Source: Roseiarcus sp963770035 (GTDB lineage: Bacteria; Pseudomonadota; Alphaproteobacteria; Rhizobiales; Beijerinckiaceae). From it: 64,000 nucleotides of DNA. The notes under the pieces are model-generated. The model worked only from the letters and a program-made list of their open reading frames with translations, made no database searches and was not told the origin of the DNA. A program made the translations under genes and the position numbers. The stretch spans positions 1 to 64,000 of the forward strand of contig CAVYON010000028.1 of the NCBI GenBank assembly GCA_963770035.1. Reading direction: 5' to 3'. Of this stretch, positions 17,492-26,279 are shown piece after piece (the first letter of the stretch is position 1; each line of letters starts with the position of its first letter).

Positions 17492-17795
17492 AACACCGTC
17501 ACCGCTAACCCCGCGTCGTCGGAGAGAAAGCTGGCGAAACTGTAATCTTCGCGCCGCACTTTGGGCCCGCATCTCCCGGATGACCATCGCCGCTGAACAG
17601 GAAAGTCCGCTCAGCCGGAACTGGACCTCGAGATCGGGAGACAAGGGATGTTACGCAGAGCAGCAACGTTAATTCCAATGACCGTCGCTTTGCTGGCCGT
17701 GGGCGCCGCAGCGCACGCCACGAGCCGGCCGTCCACAGTGGTGCACGTCGACCTGATGGATCCGTCGACAAACCCGTCCGTCAAGGAAATGGTGA
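17492..17795. repeat. Direct repeat, intact copy (upstream and 5' part of the cupredoxin gene)
   Basis: Same orientation as 16171-16460. This copy continues into the full cupredoxin gene, so it is the parental one. The pair brackets about 1 kb of accessory DNA (the coiled-coil gene, the autotransporter tail and a REP palindrome). Confidence 0.85.
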
Positions 17796-18103
17796 TCAAA
17801 TCGGACACGAAAGACGTGCCGGCGGGGCCCGTTGTCTTCCAAGTTTCCAACGACTCGAAGAACCTCGTTCACGAGATGATTGTCGTCTCGGTCGCGGAAC
17901 CGCGCGCGGCGCTTCCTTATGACCGTAAAGACGGCCGCGTTGACGAAGCCAAAATCAAAGATCTCGGCGAAGCGCCCGATCTCAAGCCGGGAGAGAAGAA
18001 AACTTTGCAGCTCACGTTGAAGCCGGGCAATTATCTCCTGATCTGCAATCAGCCGGATCACTACAAGAGCGGCATGGAAACCAGCCTTATCGTCACCCAA
18101 TGA
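17648..18103 (+). CDS. Secreted cupredoxin (type 1 copper protein)
   Basis: 151 residues. An N-terminal signal peptide (LIPMTVALLAVGAAAHA) is followed by a small beta-sandwich. The copper ligands are visible: His in NLVHEMIVV and the cluster CNQPDHYKSGM, which gives C-x4-H-x4-M, the usual Cys/His/Met set of blue copper sites. Such periplasmic proteins carry electrons or buffer copper. Start ATG at 17648; a partial copy of its upstream region lies at 16171-16460. No operon partner. Confidence 0.82.
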   Translation: MLRRAATLIPMTVALLAVGAAAHATSRPSTVVHVDLMDPSTNPSVKEMVIKSDTKDVPAGPVVFQVSNDSKNLVHEMIVVSVAEPRAALPYDRKDGRVDEAKIKDLGEAPDLKPGEKKTLQLTLKPGNYLLICNQPDHYKSGMETSLIVTQ

Positions 18104-18281
18104 TTCCTGATCGGTCGGTCCGCACGAGGCCCGGCATAATTCATACGGGCTTCCCCGCGGCAGCGTATGGCGTCCGCAGCGCGCATCGCTCGAAAGCGGT
18201 GAAGCGCGCGTCGGAGCCGCAGGCAAAGCGTCAAGACCTACTTTACGCGCCGCCGGCGATCCGCACGGATGGCCGCCAACC

Positions 18282-20552
18282 TCATCGCCGCTCTATGGCG
18301 ACGCGAACGCACGCAGTGGCGGCTGCCGTTCGCCGCGTTCGACCCCCGATGAAGCCGAGGCCCGCAAACCCGATCAGCGCCATGATCCAGGTCGCCGTCT
18401 CCGGCACGACGATGGTCGTCGCATTGAGGTTGGCGAAATATTCGGCGCGGAGCGGCGCGCCCGGCGACAGCGAATTGAAGATGAGGCGACTGGCGATGTC
18501 GCTGTCGAGCTCCGGGACATCGTAGCCGGACACCCAAAGCCCGAGGCCATGAATGTCGAGCGCCGATGTGCTGTCGATCGATAGCGTATCGGCGAACAGG
18601 ACGTCGCCCGGGGTCGCGTGGTTCCGCGCGCCGTTCTCAATGGTCAGCCGGCTGTCGCTGGTCAGGTCGAGGGCCCCGATGGAAAACGGATCATCGAGCC
18701 CGAACACCGGGCCGAGCGGATTGTCGCCGGTCGCCTCGAACTGGGTTGTCGCGCCTTGGAGGGTGAAATTGATCAGCCGCGTGTCGAATGCGGGCGAGGC
18801 GACGTCGGTTGTCGTGTTGATGAAATTGGCGTCGCCGGTAAAGAGGAACGTGCCAGAGCCGTTGATCACGCCGCCCAACTGATTGTCGAGGTTGCCCTGG
18901 TCGATCTCGAAGGTCGCCGGGTCGAGCGTCAGCGTGGCGCCGGCCTGGTTGAGAACCGCCGGGTTGTTGACCGGTCCGCTCGCCCGCGCGACGCCTTTGA
19001 CGACGAAGCGCCCGGCATTCGACACGCCGTTGACGAAAGTCGCCTGGCCGCCGGCGTTGAGGCGGAAGATCGCCGTCGCCGGGGCGGCGCCTTCCGCCGG
19101 GGCGTTGATGAACGAGAAGTTCTGTCCCAGGTTCTGGGCCGCCCCGCTCGCCATCAACACGCCGTTGGCGTTCACGGTGATCGCGCCGTTGTTCAAGATG
19201 CCGCCGCTGAACGTCCCGGTCGCCTTGTTCGCCGCCGCGCCCGGTCCGATCGTCGTCGCAGCGCCGATCATGTTGGTATAAAGCCCCGCCACGTTGAACG
19301 ACGCGCCGGCTTCCAGCGTCACCGAGCCGTTCATCCCATTGCCGCTGCTGTTGCTCATCGGGCCCGAAATGGTGGTGTTGCCGGTGACGGTGAGCATGCC
19401 CGGATTGTCGAGCTTTTGCGCGGTGAAGGTGGCGGTCGCGGCGACGTTGAGCGTTCCGCCGTTGAGGACCCCGGTGGCGCCGCCTACGGTCAGCTTGTTG
19501 GCCGCCGCGACATTGAGCGTCGAGTTGATTCCGTTGAGCAACCCTTCGAGGTTCGCGGTGTTGGCGTTGACTGTAACGGTGCGCGCGGCGCCGGGATTGA
19601 TGATCGCCACGTCAAAGTCCCGCGGCGCCTGGGCGACGCCCGGCGCGACGCCGCGCGACCAGCTCGCGTTGGTGGCGAAGTTGCTGTCGGCGGCTGCGAT
19701 GAACGTGTCGAAGGTGCTCTTCTGCGATCCTCCCACCGTGATGCCGCCGCCGTTGAGGAAGGTCGTGTAGGCGTTGACGCGCGTATCGATCGTCGCCAGG
19801 GGGTTGCCTGTTTCGAGCAGCGAATGGACGCCGACAATGCGGCGGGTGAAGAAAGGAAAGGTGTTCGTTAAAAAGATTCTGAAACTTGGACCGCCGGAAT
19901 CTCCCGTCTGGACGACGTTCGGCCCGGCTGCGCTCTCAGGATAGCGGTATGTCGTCGCCGTGATGTCGCCGGCCGCCGCTCCGACCTGCGCCGTGCCGAC
20001 CAAAGCGGAATTCCGCAACGGGCTCGCATTGCGACCGTATCCGACAATAGAGACTGTCGCGCCGGCCGCAAGGTTCTGCGCCGGCGTCGCGATCGAGTCC
20101 GGGACGATTCCGGCCGGCGAGGTCAACAAAAGCATGACGCCGATGTCGTTGGCGTTGGTCGCAGCGCTGTAGTTCGGCGCCTGCACCCCGAGGCCAAAAA
20201 GCGTGGTCGCTGGCGTCGGCGGATACGGTCCAAAGGACATCCGCTGAAAATGTGGCTGCAGCGTCGCCGCGCCTGTCACCGCGGAGGGCTGTTCGGTGTT
20301 CATGCAGTGCGCCGCGGTCAGAACGACGTTCGCGCCGATCAACGTTCCAGTGCAGCCGAAACCGCGCTCGTCGCCGACCTGCCCGATCGCGGTGTCAGTG
20401 TTGGTGGTCGTACCGGGTCCCTCGATTGCTGAAGCCTGCGATGCGCAAAGGCTAAACAAAATCGCCGGCGCTATCGGCGCGACGCTGGCCCGACGTGTTC
20501 GGCGGAACTGTACAAATGCGCGGACTGCGCCCCATCGACCTACAAGATCCAT
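18282..20552 (-). CDS. Secreted trypsin-like serine protease with beta-solenoid region and PEP-CTERM-like tail
   Basis: 756 residues. A signal peptide ends near LCASQASA. The trypsin domain has the full triad: VVLTAAHCMN (His), NANDIGVMLL (Asp) and QTGDSGGPSF (Ser). It is followed by about 400 residues of Gly/Asn/Ala-rich repeats (GGTLNVAATATFTAQKL, NNGAITVNANGV) typical of a beta-helical passenger. The C-terminus reads VPETATWIMALIGFAGLGFI, then GGRTRR: a PEP-CTERM sorting signal in which the second Pro is Thr, followed by an unusually long tail of about 15 residues. Exosortase would process it at the surface. Start ATG at 20552 has GGGAGG six bases upstream. Confidence 0.85.
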   Translation of the reverse strand: MDLVGRWGAVRAFVQFRRTRRASVAPIAPAILFSLCASQASAIEGPGTTTNTDTAIGQVGDERGFGCTGTLIGANVVLTAAHCMNTEQPSAVTGAATLQPHFQRMSFGPYPPTPATTLFGLGVQAPNYSAATNANDIGVMLLLTSPAGIVPDSIATPAQNLAAGATVSIVGYGRNASPLRNSALVGTAQVGAAAGDITATTYRYPESAAGPNVVQTGDSGGPSFRIFLTNTFPFFTRRIVGVHSLLETGNPLATIDTRVNAYTTFLNGGGITVGGSQKSTFDTFIAAADSNFATNASWSRGVAPGVAQAPRDFDVAIINPGAARTVTVNANTANLEGLLNGINSTLNVAAANKLTVGGATGVLNGGTLNVAATATFTAQKLDNPGMLTVTGNTTISGPMSNSSGNGMNGSVTLEAGASFNVAGLYTNMIGAATTIGPGAAANKATGTFSGGILNNGAITVNANGVLMASGAAQNLGQNFSFINAPAEGAAPATAIFRLNAGGQATFVNGVSNAGRFVVKGVARASGPVNNPAVLNQAGATLTLDPATFEIDQGNLDNQLGGVINGSGTFLFTGDANFINTTTDVASPAFDTRLINFTLQGATTQFEATGDNPLGPVFGLDDPFSIGALDLTSDSRLTIENGARNHATPGDVLFADTLSIDSTSALDIHGLGLWVSGYDVPELDSDIASRLIFNSLSPGAPLRAEYFANLNATTIVVPETATWIMALIGFAGLGFIGGRTRRTAAATACVRVAIERR

Positions 20553-20582
20553 ATTCGCCTCCCAGATATACCGAAAAGACAC

Positions 20583-21284
20583 TCGGGGAGTTCGAATTAT
20601 CTACTGTGCAAGAACCCCCGATCCTCGATGCTTAACCGAGAAGCGCCGACCTGCAGCGCTAGACGAGAACAATGTGTATCATTTCGCTTCACTTGAAAAG
20701 GGAAGACATAAACAGCAACGGCAGATTCGTAGAAAAAAGATCTCGGTTTCTGGAAACTGGTCTATTTGACTGCATCCTGTCTTGCGAGACCGTTTGAAAT
20801 GTGGCGGAGTCAGAACAACGCCAACGCTATGGCCTAGCGGTTCGGTTGCAATGGACGAGCGGCGCCTGATAGGGGCGGCGGCGCTGGCGGCGATGAAAGC
20901 GGTGCGGGCGCGGCTGGTCGAACGGGCGCAAGGCCGGCGTAGATCGAGCGTGCGGGCGCATCTTTCGGGCCGTGACAACAAACTGGTCATCGTCGCTCCG
21001 TTCCTCCACTGCACAGCTGGACGCTTCCCCGATCCCGTCGAGAGACCGCGCCGTCGGCTGATGCGCTGTCGGTCCCTGCGGGGGCCGAGACCATCGGTCG
21101 GCTCGGCTCAGCCTTCCTCGGCCGGCTTTCGGATGCAGCACGACCGAGCGCATTTTTCGCGCTGGCCGGGTCTCTCGGCTGCTATCAGGCCGCAACGGTG
21201 GTAAGCCGACGTATGGGACGGGTTGCGCAACCGGCAAAGCGATAGCGGAAGCGACTTGATAACCCGCGCGGAGGAAACAAGCCG
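20583..21284. other. Intergenic, about 700 bases, nothing recognised
   Basis: The stretch at 20585-20780 is less GC-rich than the surroundings and may hold the promoter of the divergent protease gene. The open frames at 20782-21204 show no family motif, signal peptide or RBS. No repeat or RNA gene is seen. Confidence 0.5.
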
Positions 21285-22553
21285 ATGACAAATATCAGAT
21301 GGCGCATCGTCGCGCTTTTGCTGATCGCGATCATCATAAATTACACGGATCGCGTCAATCTCTCCTACGCAGCGCCGACGTTCATGAAGCAGTTCAATAT
21401 CGGCGCTGCCGAGATGGGCATTGTTCTATCGGCATTCCTTTGGACGTATTTTCTTGTCCAGATCCCGCTGGGGGTTGCGCTCGACCGGCTCGGCGTCCGC
21501 TGGCTCTATGGCCTGGCGGCCATTGTCTGGGGCGGCGCCACGATGCTGACCGCGACCGCCGGCAGTCTCGGCGCGCTGATCGGCTGGCGCGTCCTGCTGG
21601 GGATCGGCGAAGGGCCGGCGTTTCCGGCGACCACCAAGGTCATGGGGATCTGGGTCGCCGACCAGGAGCGCGGTCTCGCCGCGGCGATCGGCGGCGTCGC
21701 CGGCATTCCGCTCGGCGTGTTCATCAGTTCGCCCTTCGTCGGTTGGCTGCTCTGGGCGTTTGGCTGGCAAATGATCTTTCTCGTCACCGGCGCCATCGCG
21801 ATCGTCTGGGCGATCACTTGGCTCCTCTACTATCGCAATCCCGAAGACCACCCCGGAGCGAACGAGGCGGAGCGCCTTTTCCTGGCGAAAAATATCGCCA
21901 AGATCAGCCGCACGGAAGCCGGCGCTCAGGCGAGCTGGAAACAACTGTTGTCCAACAGGAATGTCCTAGGTCTCTCGCTCGGCCATGCGGCGATGCTGTT
22001 CAACCTCTATTTTCTGATGAGTTGGTTGCCGACCTATCTGATCCAGCAGCATCACCTCACTGCGCTCAACACCGGCATCTACGGGTCGATCCCCTGGTTG
22101 TTCGGCCTTCTCGGCGTCATCGTCGGCGGACGCGGGTCCGATATCCTGATCAAGCGCGGCTGGCCCATCATCAAGGCGCGGAAAGTGTTCTTGGTCGTCG
22201 GCATGGTGCTCGCGATGACCTGTCTCCTGACGGTCTACGTCGACACGCTGGCGGCGGCGATCGCCTGCCTCTGCGTGGCGGTGTTCGGCATTTTTCTCAC
22301 CAACAGCGTCGTGTGGGCGGCGAACGCGGAAATTTCCCCGCTCAACCAGGAAGGCGTCGTCGCGGCGATCGAGAACTGCTTCGGCAATATCGGGGGCCTG
22401 ACGGCGCCGATCATTGTCGGCTTCCTCCTCCAGGCGACCGGTTCCTGGACCGCGCCCATGGCCTCCGCCGCCGTCGTCGCGCTGGTCGGCGCCGGGCTCT
22501 ACCTCTTCCTGCTCTCGGACGAGGCCCTGTTCGCAAAATCCGGGGCCGCGTAA
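21285..22553 (+). CDS. MFS transporter, anion:cation symporter (ACS) family
   Basis: 422 residues with twelve predicted membrane helices. NYTDRVNLSYAAPTFMKQF after helix 1, RVLLGIGEGPAFPATTKVMG in helix 4, and the intracellular loop before helix 7 are typical of the ACS family (galactonate, glucarate, phthalate, sulfoacetate and similar carboxylate permeases). The substrate cannot be read from sequence. A strong RBS (GGAGGAAA) lies before ATG 21285. No catabolic gene follows it directly; asrA is 490 bases downstream. Confidence 0.85.
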   Translation: MTNIRWRIVALLLIAIIINYTDRVNLSYAAPTFMKQFNIGAAEMGIVLSAFLWTYFLVQIPLGVALDRLGVRWLYGLAAIVWGGATMLTATAGSLGALIGWRVLLGIGEGPAFPATTKVMGIWVADQERGLAAAIGGVAGIPLGVFISSPFVGWLLWAFGWQMIFLVTGAIAIVWAITWLLYYRNPEDHPGANEAERLFLAKNIAKISRTEAGAQASWKQLLSNRNVLGLSLGHAAMLFNLYFLMSWLPTYLIQQHHLTALNTGIYGSIPWLFGLLGVIVGGRGSDILIKRGWPIIKARKVFLVVGMVLAMTCLLTVYVDTLAAAIACLCVAVFGIFLTNSVVWAANAEISPLNQEGVVAAIENCFGNIGGLTAPIIVGFLLQATGSWTAPMASAAVVALVGAGLYLFLLSDEALFAKSGAA

Positions 22554-22893
22554 AGGGCAGGATCAGCCGCAAGGCGTTGGCGATCGCCGACGGCCGAGAT
22601 CCACAGGCCGCGAGCCTGGGCGCGCTGCGGGTCGGAAACCGTTAGTCTGCCTAGGAACTGGTCGCGACAAGGGCCGATGGCGAAGCCCCCAAGCCCCGAG
22701 TTAGCGCCGTCGGGAGGCAGCGGCCAAAAGCCGCGGCTCGTCGCGGCCGCCCCAGCCCGAACCGGGATTATAAGACGCGCATGAATCGGCGTTCCCGTCC
22801 CCATGACGTGCGCTCAGCGTCGTCCCGGCGGTCGGACTCCCAGCACGGATGCGTCCTCTCGCCAGTTGCGCCGGGCTATAGCCTTTGCGCCAG

Positions 22894-22940
22894 CTCCCCC
22901 GACAGGAATGCAGACGTCACGTCTTTGAGGGTCGGGGGAG
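22894..22940 (+). promoter_or_regulatory. Two-stem hairpin in the leader of asrABC
   Basis: A perfect 10-bp outer stem (CTCCCCCGAC with GTCGGGGGAG) encloses a perfect 5-bp stem-loop (AGACG-TCA-CGTCT), 100 bases before asrA. There is no T run, so it is not a classical terminator. It could be an RNA leader element or an operator. The rest of 22554-23039 contains no gene that I recognise. Confidence 0.5.
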
Positions 22941-23039
22941 ACGCCCTCCGCGAGGTCGTGCCCCTACCGGCAAGGTTCATAAAAGCTGCGGCGCGCCGCC
23001 TAGGGCGCACTTCGAGGGCGCGGGCGGCGCCGAAAAGGT

Positions 23040-24104
23040 ATGAGGCCCATGGGAACCACCAGCACCTATCATCTTAGGGCGGACGCGTTGCGCGCGCTGT
23101 TCGCCCGCCTCGCGGAGCGGTACGCCGTCTACGCTCCGGTGCGCGTTCCGTCTGGCGGACGCTACGCTCAGACCGATTCGATCGTCTACAAGCCCGTGCG
23201 CCGCTATGAGGAGATCGAAACACACGAACGGTCGACTTATCCGATGAAGGAGGTTCTGACCCCGATCACGGAGACCCTTTTCTATTTCACCGAGGACGAC
23301 TTCCGGGAAAGCAAGCCGCCCGCCCGGGACCTGCTGATCTTCGCGCGCGCCTGCGACATCAATTCCATCAAAATCCAGGACCAGATGTTTTTGAAGAACG
23401 GCGGCGTCGCCGACCCGTTCTACCAGCGCATGCGCGAACGGGCGAAGTTCGTCCTGATGGAATGCAAGGAGGAGTTCGACGGCTGCTTCTGCTGCAGCGT
23501 CGGCGCCAACGAGACCGACATGCACGCCATGGCCTTTTCGTTCGGCGATGCGGAGGCCTGGATCGAGGTTCGCGACGAGGCGTTCCGCGACGATTTCCAC
23601 GACGCCGAACCGTCGGACCATGTCATCGGCTTTCCGCAAGAGAACGCGCTCAAGGTGGATTATCCCGTCATCGACAGCCTGGAGATGGTCACGCGCCTCA
23701 AGGCCCACCCGATGTGGAAGGAATTCGACGAGCGCTGCATCGGCTGCGGCGCCTGCACCGTCGCCTGCAGCACCTGCACCTGCTTCGAGACCACCGACAT
23801 CGTCTACGCCGAGAACGGTCAGGCCGGCGAGCGGCGACGCACCTGCTCCTCGTGCATGATCGACGGTTTCGACGCGATGGCCGGCGGCCAGTCCTTCCGC
23901 AAGAAGACCTCTGAGAAATACCGCTACAAGATCCTGCACAAGGTCTATGGCCACGACGCCAGGTTCCACACCGGGCTCATGTGCGTCGGCTGCGGGTGCT
24001 GCACCGCCCGCTGCCCCGAGTTGATCAGCTATCCGGCGACGTTGAACAAGCTTTCCCAGGCGATCGAGGACATCCGGCGGGAGATGGAGGCGGCCCATGG
24101 CTGA
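23040..24104 (+). CDS. asrA: Anaerobic sulfite reductase subunit A (ferredoxin-like)
   Basis: 354 residues. An N-terminal domain of the AsrA/HycB-like electron-transfer type is followed by two 4Fe-4S motifs: CIGCGACTVAC (Cys 233, 236, 239, 243) and CVGCGCCTARC (Cys 315, 318, 321, 325). It carries electrons from the flavoprotein AsrB to the siroheme subunit AsrC in the cytoplasm. Starts at ATG 23040, or nine bases later at the second ATG; neither site has a clear RBS. Overlaps asrB by eight bases. Length and motif spacing match the enterobacterial and clostridial proteins. Confidence 0.95.
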   Translation: MRPMGTTSTYHLRADALRALFARLAERYAVYAPVRVPSGGRYAQTDSIVYKPVRRYEEIETHERSTYPMKEVLTPITETLFYFTEDDFRESKPPARDLLIFARACDINSIKIQDQMFLKNGGVADPFYQRMRERAKFVLMECKEEFDGCFCCSVGANETDMHAMAFSFGDAEAWIEVRDEAFRDDFHDAEPSDHVIGFPQENALKVDYPVIDSLEMVTRLKAHPMWKEFDERCIGCGACTVACSTCTCFETTDIVYAENGQAGERRRTCSSCMIDGFDAMAGGQSFRKKTSEKYRYKILHKVYGHDARFHTGLMCVGCGCCTARCPELISYPATLNKLSQAIEDIRREMEAAHG

Positions 24105-24897
24105 CAATCTGCTTGCGCCGCGGCCCTGCAAAATCCTCGACATTGTGCCCGAGACCGACACGGAATGGACGTTCCGGATCGAGAACGATTTCCCCATCCG
24201 CCACGGGCAGTTCATGCAGCTGTCGCTGCCGCGGTTCGGCGAGGCGCCGATCTCGGTCAGCGGATTCGGCGAGGGCTACGCAGACTTCACCATCCGCAAG
24301 GTGGGCAAGGTCACCGACGGCCTGTTCCGCCTGCACAAGGGCGATTCGATTTTCCTGCGCGGCGCCTACGGCAACGGCTGGCCGCTCGAGCGGCTTGCCG
24401 GCAAGCATGTCGTGGTCGTCGCCGGAGGCACCGGCGTGGCCTCGGTCAAGAGCCTGATCGACATGCTGCACGCCGACCCGGGCTTCGCCAAGGACGTCCA
24501 CCTGATCCTGGGCTTCAAGAACGGGCGCAGCATTCTGTTCGCCGACGACCTCGCCAAGTGGCGCGCTTCGCCCGGTTTCCACACGATCTACGCCCTCGAT
24601 GCCGAGGCCCTAGAAGGCTGGCGCAAGGGCCTGGTCACCGCCTTCCTCGAGGACATCCCGTTCGCCGCGTTCGGGAATGCCTGCGAATGCGTCGTCATCG
24701 GCCCGCCGGTGATGATGAAATTCGTCGGCCAGGGCCTGCTCGCGCGCGGCGTGCCGAAAGAGCGCATCTGGATGTCTTTCGAGCGCAAGATGTCCTGCGC
24801 CGTCGGCAAATGCGGCCATTGCCGGATCGATGAGACCTACGTCTGTCTGGACGGTCCGGTCTTCAACTACACCACAGCCAAGCAGCTGATCGACTAG
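24097..24897 (+). CDS. asrB: Anaerobic sulfite reductase subunit B (FAD/NADH)
   Basis: 266 residues of ferredoxin-NADP reductase/PyrK type. The flavin region is MQLSLPRFGEAPISVSG, the nucleotide region VVVVAGGTGVASVKSL. A C-terminal iron-sulfur motif follows: C-x4-C-x2-C-x7-C (Cys 234, 239, 242, 250; CAVGKCGHCRI). Oxidises NADH and feeds electrons to AsrA. The start overlaps the asrA stop and asrC follows after four bases, so the three genes form one operon. Confidence 0.95.
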   Translation: MADNLLAPRPCKILDIVPETDTEWTFRIENDFPIRHGQFMQLSLPRFGEAPISVSGFGEGYADFTIRKVGKVTDGLFRLHKGDSIFLRGAYGNGWPLERLAGKHVVVVAGGTGVASVKSLIDMLHADPGFAKDVHLILGFKNGRSILFADDLAKWRASPGFHTIYALDAEALEGWRKGLVTAFLEDIPFAAFGNACECVVIGPPVMMKFVGQGLLARGVPKERIWMSFERKMSCAVGKCGHCRIDETYVCLDGPVFNYTTAKQLID

Positions 24898-24901
24898 GGA
24901 A

Positions 24902-25933
24902 ATGGTCATGGTCGAAGATTGCAACGTCAAGAAGCTGCGCAACAACTGCTTCCGCCAGTCCAAGGTCCCCGGCGAGTTCATGCTGCAATTGCGCGTGCCG
25001 GGCGCCGTCGTCGACGCCAAGTGGCTAACGATGATCCAGCACGTCTGCCAGACCTGGGGCAACGGCGAGTTCCACCTCGGGTCGCGCCAGACCCTCAACG
25101 CCCCCGGCGTGAAGGCGCGGGACATTCCGGCCGTCAACGCCTACATCCAGCCCTACCTCGAGGCGGTCGAGCACGACGCGTGCGGCATCGAGATGGAGAC
25201 CCGCAACGGCTATCCCTACATCGCGCCGCGCAACATCATGGCCTGCATCGGCAGCGCCCATTGCATCAAGGCCAACATCAACACGCAGGAGATCGCCCGC
25301 AAGCTGGAAAAGGTCATCTATCCCAACCCCTACCACGTCAAGATCTCGATTTCCGGCTGCCCGAACGACTGCGGCAAGGCGCATTTCCAGGATTTCGGCG
25401 TCATCGGCTGCACCCGGCCCGAATACGACGCCGACCGCTGCATCGGCTGCGCGGCCTGCGTGCAGAAATGCGAGAAGACCGCCACCCGCGTTCTGGCGCT
25501 CAACGACAGCCGCAAGATCGAAAAGGACATGTGCTGCTGCGTCGGCTGCGGCGAATGCGTGGCCGCCTGCCCGACCGGAGCGTGGACGCGCCCCGACACG
25601 ACGTTCTACCGGCTGATGGTCGGCGGGCGGACGGGCAAGCAATATCCCCGCATGGGCAAGATGTTCGCCAATTGGCTGAGCGAAGCAAGCCTGATCGCGA
25701 TCATGAAGAACTGGCCGGCGTTTTCCGACTGGGTGCTCGGCGGCAAGCCCGTCTACATCCACGGCGGCCATTTGATCGACCGTGCCGGCTACCAAAAATT
25801 CAAGGACTTCATGCTCAAGGGGATCGATCTCAATCCGGAGGCGATGATCGCCGAAAACATGAACTGGGTCGAAACCGAATATCGCAGCAACATCCACGTC
25901 CGGCCGCTCGAGCGGCATGAGGCGGTGGCGTAG
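24902..25933 (+). CDS. asrC: Anaerobic sulfite reductase subunit C (siroheme sulfite reductase)
   Basis: 343 residues. Reduces sulfite to sulfide with six electrons. The siroheme/4Fe-4S centre is seen as CIGSAHC (Cys 115 and 121) and CPNDC (Cys 153 and 157); SRQTLNAPG contributes the substrate-site Arg region. Two further ferredoxin clusters lie at CIGCAACVQKC (180-190) and CVGCGECVAAC (213-223). Starts at ATG 24902 or 24908. All cofactor ligands of the family are present, so the enzyme should be active. A strong hairpin follows three bases after the stop. Confidence 0.95.
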   Translation: MVMVEDCNVKKLRNNCFRQSKVPGEFMLQLRVPGAVVDAKWLTMIQHVCQTWGNGEFHLGSRQTLNAPGVKARDIPAVNAYIQPYLEAVEHDACGIEMETRNGYPYIAPRNIMACIGSAHCIKANINTQEIARKLEKVIYPNPYHVKISISGCPNDCGKAHFQDFGVIGCTRPEYDADRCIGCAACVQKCEKTATRVLALNDSRKIEKDMCCCVGCGECVAACPTGAWTRPDTTFYRLMVGGRTGKQYPRMGKMFANWLSEASLIAIMKNWPAFSDWVLGGKPVYIHGGHLIDRAGYQKFKDFMLKGIDLNPEAMIAENMNWVETEYRSNIHVRPLERHEAVA

Positions 25934-25935
25934 GC

Positions 25936-25992
25936 GAGACGAAATTAGGTTCGATCCGCTCCGGCGACAGGGGTCGAACCTGCATTCGTCTC
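25936..25992 (+). terminator. Long bipartite hairpin directly after asrC
   Basis: GAGACGAA (25936) pairs with TTCGTCTC (25985), and inside it AGGTTCGA (25947) pairs with TCGAACCT (25974): 16 perfect pairs around a 3x3 internal loop, with a 19-base loop. No T run follows, so it may stabilise the mRNA 3' end or need Rho rather than being an intrinsic terminator. The rest up to 26279 has no gene that I recognise. Confidence 0.6.
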
Positions 25993-26279
25993 AACATTTC
26001 GCGTGATGACTTGTTATCGAATCGCCCCAGAGATTGCGACAACGGCCGCGCAATGTGCACGATATCAATAGGACGCGCATTGCGAGTGTGCGCGAAGGCA
26101 AAGCGCGGTGGGCGCTCCGGCCCCTCCACAAAAACGCCGCCGCGCGACCCCACAAAACCCAACTCTTCGCCCCATCATCCTCTCCATGCGGCGCGCCTTC
26201 AACCGAGCATCCGCGGCCCAAAAGGTCGCCGCGCCTCGGCCGGGTGGAAGTTTCGCAAAGAACCATGCGGAGGACGGCC

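Noticed and set aside
25947..25992. Possible tRNA or tmRNA gene on the minus strand (T-arm-like GGTTCGA)
   Set aside because: No matching acceptor, D or anticodon arms are found; the sequence is better explained as a long perfect hairpin after asrC.
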